A DNA stretch of 12,993 nucleotides from an uncultured bacterium (GCA_902779075.1 CACZAK010000150.1:1-12993); one strand, 5' to 3'. Numbered from the stretch's first letter, positions 1 to 6,745 are shown. Made by a program: numbers and translations. The notes: a model not told the origin generated them from the letters alone.

Positions 1-156
1 TACAACTGGAAGGAAGCCGGTCTCAACAAGGTGTCCAGCATACTGCTGAAGATATTCGCGTCAAACGAGGAGTGGGAGAAGTACTGGAAGGAGAGGATGT
101 ATCTCAACCAGAAAGTGATGCTCTCGTTCAAGCTGCAAAAGCATCTATGCCGCTGA
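1..156 (+). CDS. 3' end of an unidentified protein (partial, 51 residues)
   Basis: An open frame runs from the first base of the window to a TGA at 154-156. The visible tail is helical, aromatic and basic, with repeated Trp/Lys/Glu (for example EEWEKYWKERM) and ends in KHLCR. It is the only plus-strand coding candidate in the window and converges with the minus-strand frame ending at 145, overlapping it by 12 bases. I do not recognise the family. A transposase or other mobile-element protein is possible, because the neighbouring gene is truncated close to here, but no catalytic motif is visible in this short tail. Confidence 0.55.
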   Translation, partial: YNWKEAGLNKVSSILLKIFASNEEWEKYWKERMYLNQKVMLSFKLQKHLCR

Positions 157-162
157 CTTTTG
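136..162. terminator. Weak stem-loop between convergent frames
   Basis: CAAAAG at 136-141 pairs with CTTTTG at 157-162 around a 15-base loop, spanning the stop of the plus-strand gene. The stem is short and AT-rich, so any terminator function for the two converging frames is only a possibility. Confidence 0.2.
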
Positions 163-564
163 GCACGAATCCCATCCCCAACTTTGCGACATTACCAACT
201 TATTGCACTTGATAAACCGCGAAATCTTCTCGCCTTCGCCGCCAGGGTCAACGACAACCGCCAAACCTTTCTTCCTGATCACAAGGCAGTTAGTCTCGCC
301 CGTGAATCCAGAAATAAAGGACTTCACTGGGAGCTTCTTGATCTTAATATAGTTCGCGTTCAGGTCTAGCCTCTTAGTTTCAATAATCGTAGCCATTTGC
401 ACCATCTCCCCTGCGCCCTTCCACGCCAGCGGAACCCACAACGCAGAGATCACCAGCGATGCGAAAGACTTCGCCATTTCACCGATAGTCCGCCAAAGCG
501 AACCATCTGCCGACAACTGCGTTTCAAACGCCTGAAGAACGACGCTGTTGTTCTCTTCTCGCAT
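145..564 (-). pseudogene. Truncated metallo-beta-lactamase-fold (glyoxalase II-like) protein
   Basis: This is a 139-residue frame. Residues about 73-126 match the opening of MBL-fold hydrolases: IKIKKLPV, then TNCLVIRKKG (91-100), then the strand-turn AVVVDPGGEGEKI (102-114). In intact family members the zinc-binding THxHxDH motif follows within about 20 residues. Here the sequence changes to QSWGWDSCQKSAA and stops, so the metal site and more than half of the fold are missing. Residues 31-49 are hydrophobic and could be a membrane segment or a sequence fused upstream; M57 is an alternative start nearer the usual MBL N-terminus. It lies 61 bp downstream of the GTPase operon in the same direction and may be transcribed with it. 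The 3' break coincides with the end of the plus-strand gene, which suggests a rearrangement or insertion junction. The MBL assignment is by motif recall. Confidence 0.5.
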
Positions 565-625
565 TTTAGGCTATCATCCTACAACCCGGATCGCTTGCGC
601 CCCGACACTTCTTTCGTTACAAACT

Positions 626-1258
626 TTATCCAAACTCTCCTGGATATGTCCAATAAAGGTTAATTGGCTTATTACATTTGGGGCATTGAATGATATATGC
701 TGGCGAAGGTTCTTCCATTGTACTCCAAAAAGGTATAACGCCAAACATAGTTCTACATATTGAACACCCGTAAACATTTGGAGGTGATATGATGTCTGTT
801 CTATTGGTTTGCGCTGTCCAAACGATGCTCTCGTTCGCGATTCCTCTTCTTTTGAAATTTGAGACTCGGGCGAAGTTGTTTCCTTTTTGAACAAGGAACA
901 TTTCGTCTGATATTGGATAGCCTAACCGTCCAGGTTTACCTTGTTCATTGTACGCTCCGCCCTCTTCATACCATCGTGCGCAAATAGCTCCATGAGTTTC
1001 ATATGGTTCGTTATCTCCGTATCGAAGTGTGATGGCGGCACAGTTTTCAAAGTTCATCTGCCAACCACCATCAGGATTCTGATAGAGGCAGATTTTCTCA
1101 AATGGCCCCACAGTTGGATAGACCGTCTTAAGGTGTGCGTACTTGTCTCGGAACAATGCGACAACTTCTTCCCTTGACTTCATTTGAGCGCAATTCTTCA
1201 TTGGTGGTAGCTTGCAATTCTCATTTAATGAACGGGTAATTTCGGCATGCGCTTTCAT
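626..1258 (-). CDS. LGFP-repeat protein with C-terminal zinc ribbon
   Basis: 210 residues, fifth gene of the GTPase operon, starting 5 bp after the stop of the preceding LGFP gene. Residues about 87-148 form an LGFP-type unit: THGAICARWY, then GKPGRLGYPISDE (108-119), then a Phe/Arg-rich strand ending IVW. The C-terminus carries two Cys-x2-Cys pairs (C165/C168 and C192/C195; CSIC and CPKC), the pattern of a zinc ribbon. The N-terminal 50 residues are charged and probably helical. LGFP repeats are small beta units known mostly from cell-wall-linked and secreted actinobacterial proteins; here no signal peptide is visible, so the protein should be cytoplasmic. Ribosome binding before 1258 is weak (AAAGA), and Met20 or Met26 are alternative starts with no better site. 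Its function is not known; a recognition module acting with the upstream GTPases is inference. Confidence 0.7.
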   Translation of the reverse strand: MKAHAEITRSLNENCKLPPMKNCAQMKSREEVVALFRDKYAHLKTVYPTVGPFEKICLYQNPDGGWQMNFENCAAITLRYGDNEPYETHGAICARWYEEGGAYNEQGKPGRLGYPISDEMFLVQKGNNFARVSNFKRRGIANESIVWTAQTNRTDIISPPNVYGCSICRTMFGVIPFWSTMEEPSPAYIIQCPKCNKPINLYWTYPGEFG

Positions 1259-1263
1259 GTTCT

Positions 1264-1689
1264 TTACGGATGTTTATCGCTAGTATCCTTAGGCTTTGAG
1301 ATTGCATGCCAATCATGCCAGGATAGCCAATGTGCGTCGTCTCCTCCGTCTGCACGGCACCAGATCACGCCATTTTCAAAACGCTGTACCATGATATCAT
1401 GACCAGCTTTGTCTTTCTTCTTGAAGGTATCTTCAAGTGGCTTACCAAGCCATCCGGCGTCTTTGTTGGGCCACCATGTATGAAACAGTTTTCCATAGAC
1501 GCATATCAAATTATCGTCCATAGTGAGTTTTTTCATATTTCCAAGTATGACACCATGCGCAAACAACTGAACATAACGGTCCCCTGGGCCATCAAAGTAC
1601 GGGCCCTTGTCAGAGCAGACTGCGCCCAACTCAGACTTAAACTTAGCAGCCTTCTTCTTAAAAAGTTGAGAGATACTATTACTACTCAT
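1264..1689 (-). CDS. Small LGFP-like repeat protein
   Basis: 141 residues with no signal peptide or membrane segment. Two LGFP-like units can be seen. The first is at about 20-50 (LGAVCSDKG ... FAHGVILG). The second is at about 64-110 (VYGKLFHTWW, then DAGWLGKPLED at 77-87, then VQRFENGVIWCR at 101-112). The C-terminus is rich in Trp and His (HWLSWHDWHAI). The start ATG at 1689 lies inside the end of the upstream membrane-protein gene with an 8-base overlap, and an AGGAAAACGG ribosome site sits just before it, so translational coupling is likely. It is followed after 5 bp by a second LGFP-type gene, and the pair may be ancient paralogues. The repeat assignment rests on the GxLGxP and FxxGxI patterns; the role is unknown. 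Confidence 0.7.
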   Translation of the reverse strand: MSSNSISQLFKKKAAKFKSELGAVCSDKGPYFDGPGDRYVQLFAHGVILGNMKKLTMDDNLICVYGKLFHTWWPNKDAGWLGKPLEDTFKKKDKAGHDIMVQRFENGVIWCRADGGDDAHWLSWHDWHAISKPKDTSDKHP

Positions 1690-2749
1690 TTTCCGTTTTC
1701 CTTTTTCCTGTTTTAGTAGTCGCAGCCTTGATGCTGTTTGTTACCGCCACCTCGTGTGGCGGTGCATTGGTGATGGCTGATGTAACAGGATCGCCTGAAT
1801 CGTGTTGACTAGACTGCAGCACATTCGTCTGCGCTGTCTTTGGCGTCAACTCTTTGATGACTTTGGTGAAGGCGGATACAACCATTTCGACAATGTATTC
1901 CCGATTTGTTGACATGCCTGACCCGCCATCTGGCCCGCCACCCCGAGGATTGGCTTCACAATTTCTACCCCCTCGAAAAAATGTTCCAATGGCCGCGGCA
2001 ATGAGGACGAGGAGGACGGCTCCTCCGATTGCCGCGGCTCGGCGGTGTTTTTGCGAGGCAGGCTCCGGTAGTTTCTCGGGTTTCTCGGTCGCTTTCGAGA
2101 AGATGCAGACAACAGCATGGTCAAACATCGAACCGAGAGAACAGAGAACATCCGTCGGCAGACGGTCGGTAAGTGCTAGAAGGAATGGCTTATTGTCCCT
2201 TATAAGTGCAGGGAGTGATTCTACCAGCGCGCTCCGGTCCGTCATATAGTCTCGGTCTCGCGGAATCGCCCATCGATCTGCCAGCTTGACACCTCCGCCG
2301 TTTACTGTAGGCAGCGAACGGCAGAACTGCATGAAGTCATCCAACTTCTTCGTCTGGTAAAGGCTCTCTACCGCCTTGGCAACATCACTTTTCGCATTGT
2401 ATATCGTCTCCGCATCCGACTTGCGAAGGCACTCCGCGAAGAACGCGGCGAGGAGATCGGTTTCGTCCCGTTTTTCTGCGCGAAGGAAGGCCATCGTGCG
2501 GATAGGGCGACCGCGCCCAGCGCCGCCCACATCATCCCTGCGTCTCGTAGAAACGGAAATGACAACAGCTGGTGCGGCATCGATCTGTGAACGCACAAAG
2601 GCTGCGAAACGACGGTCAACGTCGCTTCCTTCAAGCGCCCGAACGAATTGAGTGGCTTCGGTAATTACATCGCTATTCGAAGGGAAGTAATCGTTCCAGT
2701 CGTAGTCGTTCTCGCGTTTGGATTCCCTTGTCTTGACTGCGATTTTCAT
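1682..2749 (-). CDS. Single-pass membrane protein of the GTPase operon
   Basis: 355 residues if it starts at the ATG at 2749, one base after the TAG of the small GTPase gene, with AAGG 9 bases upstream. An upstream start at 2794 would overlap that gene by 44 bases and gives a basic, unlikely N-terminus. The layout is: a soluble domain at about 1-230 with acidic DYDWNDYFP near the start; a basic KHRR stop-transfer flank at 234-237; one transmembrane helix at about 238-258 (AAAIGGAVLLVLIAAAIGTFF); a Gly-rich linker; and a Thr/Ser/Asn-rich tail of about 95 residues ending in KTGKRKTENE. No catalytic motif is recognised. By position it is the obvious membrane anchor or effector partner of the two GTPases, but the fold is unknown and the topology (N-domain inside) is only suggested by the basic flank. 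Confidence 0.75.
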   Translation of the reverse strand: MKIAVKTRESKRENDYDWNDYFPSNSDVITEATQFVRALEGSDVDRRFAAFVRSQIDAAPAVVISVSTRRRDDVGGAGRGRPIRTMAFLRAEKRDETDLLAAFFAECLRKSDAETIYNAKSDVAKAVESLYQTKKLDDFMQFCRSLPTVNGGGVKLADRWAIPRDRDYMTDRSALVESLPALIRDNKPFLLALTDRLPTDVLCSLGSMFDHAVVCIFSKATEKPEKLPEPASQKHRRAAAIGGAVLLVLIAAAIGTFFRGGRNCEANPRGGGPDGGSGMSTNREYIVEMVVSAFTKVIKELTPKTAQTNVLQSSQHDSGDPVTSAITNAPPHEVAVTNSIKAATTKTGKRKTENE

Positions 2750-2750
2750 T

Positions 2751-3665
2751 CTACAGCGCCTTGTAGAGAGCGGGCTTCTTGACCGACTTTTCAATGACGG
2801 CGAGGTATTCCGTCAGCGGGTTTTCAATGCGAAGAAGTTCCTTCAACCTCGTAAACCAGCCTTTCTTTCTGTCGAGGACTGTGATGAGATTCCGAAGTAG
2901 GAGGACAAGTGGATATGCACAATCCTTCGGCGTGAGGCTCTTTTCCACCACCATGAACACCGGTTCGTTGTTTTCGTCCAATTCGGCGAACTGGACGCTC
3001 CCCATCGTCTGAATTGCCAGCATGTAGATTTTGGGCGTCTGTTCGATGTTCGGCGATTTGAGCATGTCAATGACGTCGCCATAGCTGGATTGGAACTTTT
3101 CGGCAAGTCGATCCCGTCCGGACTTGGTCGACATGTATTTCTCGCATTTCGTCAGGATGAACGCGATGAAAGTCGGTTGATATTTATCTCCGTCCGAATA
3201 AACCTGTTCGAGAATTTCGTGGACGAATGCCGGACAGTTGAGTTCGTTGTTGCGGGACTCGGCGCATTCCATCAGGACGGCGGCGTCCACGACGCAGAAG
3301 ACGCCAAAGGCATGGTTGACCCTTTCAATCAATTCCTCATTGCGCTTGCGCGTGAAGATTCCGGGCGTGTCTACGAATACTACATCGCATTTCTTTTTTC
3401 CCTCAACACGAAACTCGAAGGGGTGCTCGATGGGTTCTGCCGTCCCATCGAGTTTGGCTGTCACTGGCTGAAACTCGTCGTTGTTCTCGACTTGCTTCAG
3501 GAGTTCGTTCCACTTCCCTTCCAGAATGTCAAATTCCGAGGAAGTCGGCTTCAATTGAAGTCTTCCGGCCTTGTTGTACTTCTTGAGTTCCTTGGCGAGA
3601 ACCGAAAGCATGCTCGTCTTACCGACGGCAGTGTTTCCGATCATGACAACTTCAAACTTGTTCAT
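2751..3665 (-). CDS. TRAFAC-type small GTPase of the GTPase operon
   Basis: 304 residues from the ATG at 3665, which has AAAGGA 7 bases upstream; the longer frame from 3707 lacks such a site. The G-domain motifs are: P-loop GNTAVGKT (10-17), switch II DTPG (99-102) preceded by the hydrophobic strand DVVFV, and TKCE (172-175) in the place of the G4 NKxD motif. Between G1 and G3 lies an insert of about 80 charged residues. After G4 come about 130 residues of helical C-terminal extension with a basic stretch (RKKGWFTRLKELLR). This resembles stand-alone TRAFAC GTPases that sit next to second GTPases in bacterial conflict-type operons, but I cannot place the subfamily. The gene begins 42 bp after the dynamin-like gene and ends one base before the membrane-protein start, so the three are surely co-transcribed. 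Replacement of the G4 Asp by Glu could alter guanine specificity. Confidence 0.85.
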   Translation of the reverse strand: MNKFEVVMIGNTAVGKTSMLSVLAKELKKYNKAGRLQLKPTSSEFDILEGKWNELLKQVENNDEFQPVTAKLDGTAEPIEHPFEFRVEGKKKCDVVFVDTPGIFTRKRNEELIERVNHAFGVFCVVDAAVLMECAESRNNELNCPAFVHEILEQVYSDGDKYQPTFIAFILTKCEKYMSTKSGRDRLAEKFQSSYGDVIDMLKSPNIEQTPKIYMLAIQTMGSVQFAELDENNEPVFMVVEKSLTPKDCAYPLVLLLRNLITVLDRKKGWFTRLKELLRIENPLTEYLAVIEKSVKKPALYKAL

Positions 3666-3707
3666 GGTTGGTTCCTTTGGTTGGTGTGTGGTTGGTTGAA
3701 GGGACAA

Positions 3708-6107
3708 TTAGAGAGCGGAAGCGAGACTGGCAAGGGCATCGTTCCACTCCTTGGCAAGGCGGGAATTGGCGGACGCCTTGTCGAATTCATCTTTCCAAAA
3801 GACTGCCTTGTTCCGGTCGGCTAGGCAGCGCCATTCACTGGTGCAGTCGGCTCCCCAAATGAAACGATACACGAATGCATCGTAGTTCGCCTTCATAGCT
3901 GCTGCAACATACTTCGCAATCGCGGCCGCCGCGCTTTCGTTCGAACCGGATGTCATCGCAGAGACGATGGTCTCGGATTTCCGGCGAAGCCAGTTGAAAA
4001 GGTAGCGAGCCCTTCCTTCGGGATCCGAGGCTGGAATCTTTTTGGTGATGTGGTTCTTCACCATGTCGATCTGGCGGATGTCGGCTTCCGAAGCATCATC
4101 GGAATCCTCGTCTTGCGTCTCGGGCATGGATTCCTCATAACTGCGGTCGGGATCGAAATCGTCGAGATCTCCGGTCGAGTAGATGGCAGGAAGAATGGTG
4201 TCTTCAAAAGTCAGGCAGAACGTCTGCAGCCCTTCGGCGGCCGACTCGATGGTCGGGAAGTTTCCGCTTTGCCGCACGGAAGAGAGAAAGCCAGCAATTC
4301 GTTCACGGGAAACCGCTTTCCCGTTTTCGTCCCCGAACAGTTTCAATGCTGGATTTCCGTCAAATCCGATGGAAACGACCTTCTTGAAGTATTCGTCCAT
4401 CAAGACGTTGCAACATCCCGTCAGTTCGGAGCGGATGAATTTCAGCACGGCCTCTCGTTGGTTCCGAACGGCCTCGTTGATTCCGTTCTCCGCATCGTCG
4501 CCGCCCATCAGATGCTCGATGTAACGCTTTGAAAAGACGGGAAGTTCCGGCGGAAACACCATTGCATTTTCGTTCGCCTCGTAGATTGACTTGAATTTCG
4601 CACGTGCCGTCTGAAAGTGTTTTGAAAGAATGCCTTTCGAAAGTTCGGAAAACGGATAGAGCGGATCGCTTTTGTGATCGGGGGAGGCGGCCTGACACCG
4701 AAACGGACGTCGCAACCAGTCCTTAAACACCACCCAAGCACTATTGAAGTTGAATCCCGACTCCTGCGCGATGACATCGCCGGAGGCGTTGCGGAGGGCG
4801 TTGTAGAGCGCATTGGCTTCGGCGAGAGCGACGCGGAACTTCTCGTCTGCCTGGCGGATGCGTAGATCGTCGATGTGGCCGGCCTGCTTAACTAGAGCGT
4901 CAATATTGGCGTCAACCATCTCGCGAACAGCGTCCTTCGAGCCGCAGTCACAAACAACGGGTGAAAAGTCTTTCGGGATTTTGGAGGTGAGCGTTTCCGA
5001 TGGAGATCCATCGGCATTCTTGCCTAGCAGAAGATTGATGCTTCCACCGTTTCGGTGTCCTTCTCGTTTGTCCTCGTTCAGAATCAATTGAATCCAATCC
5101 TGAGGTTTGACTTCAGCAAGCGGATACACGGATTTGAGCATGTCCGTGGCGTCGTTGTCCGCAGGCCCCCAAAGCGTACGTTCTCCATTGGTCGGTGGCT
5201 TCAAAAGGAAGAACACGACATCGGCGTCAGACTTTACGCTTTCCAGCATGTCCTCCCGAATTCCGGGGGTGGGATCCTCGAGTCCGGGAATGTCGTACAC
5301 CGTCAATCCTTCTGGAAGCCCGACTTCAAAAGGTGTCCACAACTCAACGAAAGAAACGACATTGTGTTTCGTTTCGTCGTTGTCTTTGACGAGATACTCG
5401 CGAACTTCCTCCATCGGAATTTCTTCAGGAGCGTTTCCAAGCAGCCGCTTTAGATCAGGATGGGCGGTGAGAGCGCGATGAAGAGGGATGACGTTGTCAT
5501 TCCAATTGTTTACGCCCTGTGTTGGCAGATTGTCGGCAGAATCAACCGTGGAGAGTGTCGACGAAAGGAATCCCTCCAATGTTGTTGGTTTTCCCGAGAG
5601 CCCGAGGGCAAAAGGTGTGGAGCCTGCAGGCGCATAGGAAGGATAAACCTTCTTTTCGAGGAGTTCGGCTGGGGTGAGATAATGGACCACGGCTTTCTTT
5701 GTAGCACTGTTGTGGACAATACTACGGACAGCAGTGCAGGCCCCCCCCCCTCCAGTCGGGATTTGATCGCTTCCAAGGCCTGTGAGCATTTGAAGCATTT
5801 GACTCTTCCCCTGTCCGGCTTTGGCTGCAACTCCGATATTGATGCTGTCGCGCCGGAGACGCGTAAGAGCGGTTTCGCATGCGGCGCGGGCTTCAAGAAG
5901 GCGGTTTTCGGCGTCAGTGAACGAAACACTCTGTAAAGCCGTTTTGAGACCGGAATAGCGATCCGCGACAGCGGACGCCTTCCCGCACGTGTCGCGGATG
6001 GCGGCGAGCAGCGCGTCGATCTTCTGGAGGTTCTTTTCGATCTCGGGGCGTTTCTGCGCCCTGACATCTCTGATTTTAGCGACGATTCCGTCGAGGTTCT
6101 TGCTCAT
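3708..6107 (-). CDS. Large dynamin-like GTPase
   Basis: 799 residues, starting at the ATG at 6107 with AAGAAAGG 6 bases upstream; an in-frame extension to 6233 has no ribosome site. Residues 1-87 form a Lys/Glu/Ala-rich helical segment. The G domain follows: P-loop A-x4-GKS (GQGKS at 98-102), switch I as TGGGGACT (118-125), switch II DIPG (272-275) after the strand LTVY, and LILNEDK (341-347) in the G4 position. A long helical region follows with an acidic patch (PETQDEDSDDASEAD at about 678-692) and an Ala-rich C-terminal helix. The length and N-terminal helix plus G domain plus long helical stalk layout match bacterial dynamin-like proteins; no transmembrane paddle is visible. Known relatives remodel or guard membranes and some act in phage defence. 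It is the first gene of the operon. A run of ten G (5741-5750) encodes the switch I glycines. Confidence 0.85.
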   Translation of the reverse strand: MSKNLDGIVAKIRDVRAQKRPEIEKNLQKIDALLAAIRDTCGKASAVADRYSGLKTALQSVSFTDAENRLLEARAACETALTRLRRDSINIGVAAKAGQGKSQMLQMLTGLGSDQIPTGGGGACTAVRSIVHNSATKKAVVHYLTPAELLEKKVYPSYAPAGSTPFALGLSGKPTTLEGFLSSTLSTVDSADNLPTQGVNNWNDNVIPLHRALTAHPDLKRLLGNAPEEIPMEEVREYLVKDNDETKHNVVSFVELWTPFEVGLPEGLTVYDIPGLEDPTPGIREDMLESVKSDADVVFFLLKPPTNGERTLWGPADNDATDMLKSVYPLAEVKPQDWIQLILNEDKREGHRNGGSINLLLGKNADGSPSETLTSKIPKDFSPVVCDCGSKDAVREMVDANIDALVKQAGHIDDLRIRQADEKFRVALAEANALYNALRNASGDVIAQESGFNFNSAWVVFKDWLRRPFRCQAASPDHKSDPLYPFSELSKGILSKHFQTARAKFKSIYEANENAMVFPPELPVFSKRYIEHLMGGDDAENGINEAVRNQREAVLKFIRSELTGCCNVLMDEYFKKVVSIGFDGNPALKLFGDENGKAVSRERIAGFLSSVRQSGNFPTIESAAEGLQTFCLTFEDTILPAIYSTGDLDDFDPDRSYEESMPETQDEDSDDASEADIRQIDMVKNHITKKIPASDPEGRARYLFNWLRRKSETIVSAMTSGSNESAAAAIAKYVAAAMKANYDAFVYRFIWGADCTSEWRCLADRNKAVFWKDEFDKASANSRLAKEWNDALASLASAL
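5741..5750 (-). repeat. G10 homopolymer inside the GTPase switch I codons
   Basis: Ten C on the plus strand read as ten G in the coding strand and encode Gly-Gly-Gly plus the first base of Ala in TGGGGACT. It is much the longest homopolymer I noticed in the window. A slip of one or two bases would shift the frame before switch II and destroy the GTPase. It may also be a hotspot for sequencing or assembly error. Confidence 0.9.
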
Positions 6108-6144
6108 GTTGTACCTTTCTTTGTTTACGTTGTTTTGATAATGG

Positions 6145-6264
6145 TTATGAAAACACAAGGATAAAGCCGGCGATGTCGCCGAAAGCAAAAGCACGGACAA
6201 TGCCTGGCCGACCGGAGTCGCAGGCAATGCCAAACTTAGACTTGTATTCCGACAACAACGACAT
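6145..6264 (-). other. Possible 39-residue leader ORF
   Basis: An ATG at 6264 opens a 39-residue frame (MSLLSEYKSKFGIACDSGRP at its start, hydrophobic FILVFS at its end) that stops 37 bases before the dynamin-like start. AGGA lies only one base before the ATG, too close for a normal ribosome site. The composition looks protein-like but nothing is recognised. It may be chance or part of a repeat. Confidence 0.2.
6168..6181. promoter_or_regulatory. 14-bp perfect palindrome upstream of the GTPase operon
   Basis: CGGCGA-TG-TCGCCG is a perfect inverted repeat with a 2-base centre, 61 bases upstream of the dynamin-like ATG. On the minus strand it lies between TTGCTT and TTTATC, which are 17 bases apart and could be a weak -35/-10 pair. 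An operator role is inference. Confidence 0.3.
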
Positions 6265-6396
6265 TTCCTTTCACGATTCTTGTCTTCCTAAGGCTTGCAC
6301 CTTTTTCAGACATCGGCGGGGGCGGAAAACAGAAACCTCCTCCGACACATCGCAAGAGGTGAAGCTTCTTACGACGCTTCCCATGGCCGCAGGGGC

Positions 6397-6417
6397 GGCG
6401 GTCGCGGGGCGACCGCC
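6397..6417. repeat. GC-rich hairpin repeat 1
   Basis: GGCGGTCGC pairs perfectly with GCGACCGCC around a GGG loop and is followed by CTACC. The second hairpin 13 bases further on has the same tail (CCCTACC), as in REP-like interspersed palindromes. Confidence 0.75.
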
Positions 6418-6426
6418 CTACCTATC

Positions 6427-6447
6427 GGACGCCTCGGCGAGGCGCCC
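6427..6447. repeat. GC-rich hairpin repeat 2
   Basis: CGCCTC (6430-6435) pairs with GAGGCG (6439-6444) around GGC. One mismatch further out the stem continues with GG/CC. The CCCTACC tail matches repeat 1, and the GGC loop with flanking CGGAC matches the inverted copy at 6731-6745. This supports a dispersed palindrome family. Confidence 0.75.
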
Positions 6448-6537
6448 CTACCAGTTGGTCGCGACAAGCGCAACCCTCCCGCACGGGAAATCTGTTGCCG
6501 AGGCGATTTGGGGCTCGCCCCCTTCTCGCATTGGCGG

Positions 6538-6552
6538 AAATAGTATACCAAA
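6538..6552 (-). promoter_or_regulatory. Promoter-like box, candidate for the GTPase operon
   Basis: The minus-strand sequence TTTGGTATACTATTT contains a TATACT -10 box and matches 14 of 15 bases of the box in front of the fucosidase gene at 9257-9271. No good -35 hexamer is visible. It points toward the GTPase operon and would give a leader of about 430 bases. Confidence 0.4.
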
Positions 6553-6642
6553 AATCTGACCCGCGAGCGTGATAACTTGGTAGAAAGTTACTCCCGCCAA
6601 ACCTCGCGCCCGCAGCCTGTTCGGAAATTCATTGTCCTATCC

Positions 6643-6709
6643 CCCGCCTGTTCATAAGTCGGGCTCTGGGGGCCCAGATGGCAACCCGTTCGACTTACAA
6701 ACAGGCGGG
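6643..6709. repeat. 67-bp imperfect palindrome with nested hairpin
   Basis: The 19-base arms 6643-6661 and 6691-6709 (CCCGCCTGTTCATAAGTCG against its near complement) pair at 17 of 19 positions. The 29-base centre contains a second hairpin, CTGGG-GG-CCCAG. It has no coding content. It could be a structured RNA, a folded mobile-element end or a recombination site. No tRNA fold or integron attC core could be drawn. Confidence 0.7.
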
Positions 6710-6715
6710 CTGCTA

Positions 6716-6745
6716 GGAGTATACCGGGGCCCGCTCGCCGAGCGG
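6716..6745 (-). repeat. GC-rich hairpin repeat 3 with promoter-like end
   Basis: CCGCTC-GCC-GAGCGG (6731-6745) is an inverted relative of the hairpin at 6427-6447. On the minus strand it runs directly into CCCGGTATACTCC, which shares GGTATACT with the promoter-like box at 6538-6552. Confidence 0.55.

Larger units (their letters stand above)
6265..6537. other. Non-coding stretch with GC-rich hairpins
   Basis: No frame here has a ribosome site or recognisable product. The apparent 60- to 128-residue frames are Arg/Pro/Gly-rich translations of the palindromes listed separately. A 25-residue minus frame at 6313-6236 has no ribosome site. If the promoter at 6538-6552 is used, this stretch would be the 5' leader of the GTPase operon. 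Confidence 0.5.

Noticed and set aside
145..564. Functional metallo-beta-lactamase
   Set aside because: No metal-binding His/Asp motif follows the DPGG turn; the frame ends about 25 residues later.
3090..3824. 244-codon plus frame opposite the small GTPase
   Set aside because: Reverse reading of conserved GTPase codons; no start signal or recognisable product.
5510..6067. 185-codon minus frame inside the dynamin-like gene
   Set aside because: Ser/Arg-rich shadow frame over the P-loop region; the other frame has all GTPase motifs.
6173..6559. 128-codon plus frame upstream of the GTPase operon
   Set aside because: Low-complexity reading through the hairpins, no ribosome site, and its composition changes at every palindrome.
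6643..6709. tRNA gene or integron attC site
   Set aside because: GTTCGAC resembles a T-loop, but acceptor, D and anticodon arms cannot be drawn, and GTTRRRY/RYYYAAC core sites of attC are missing.
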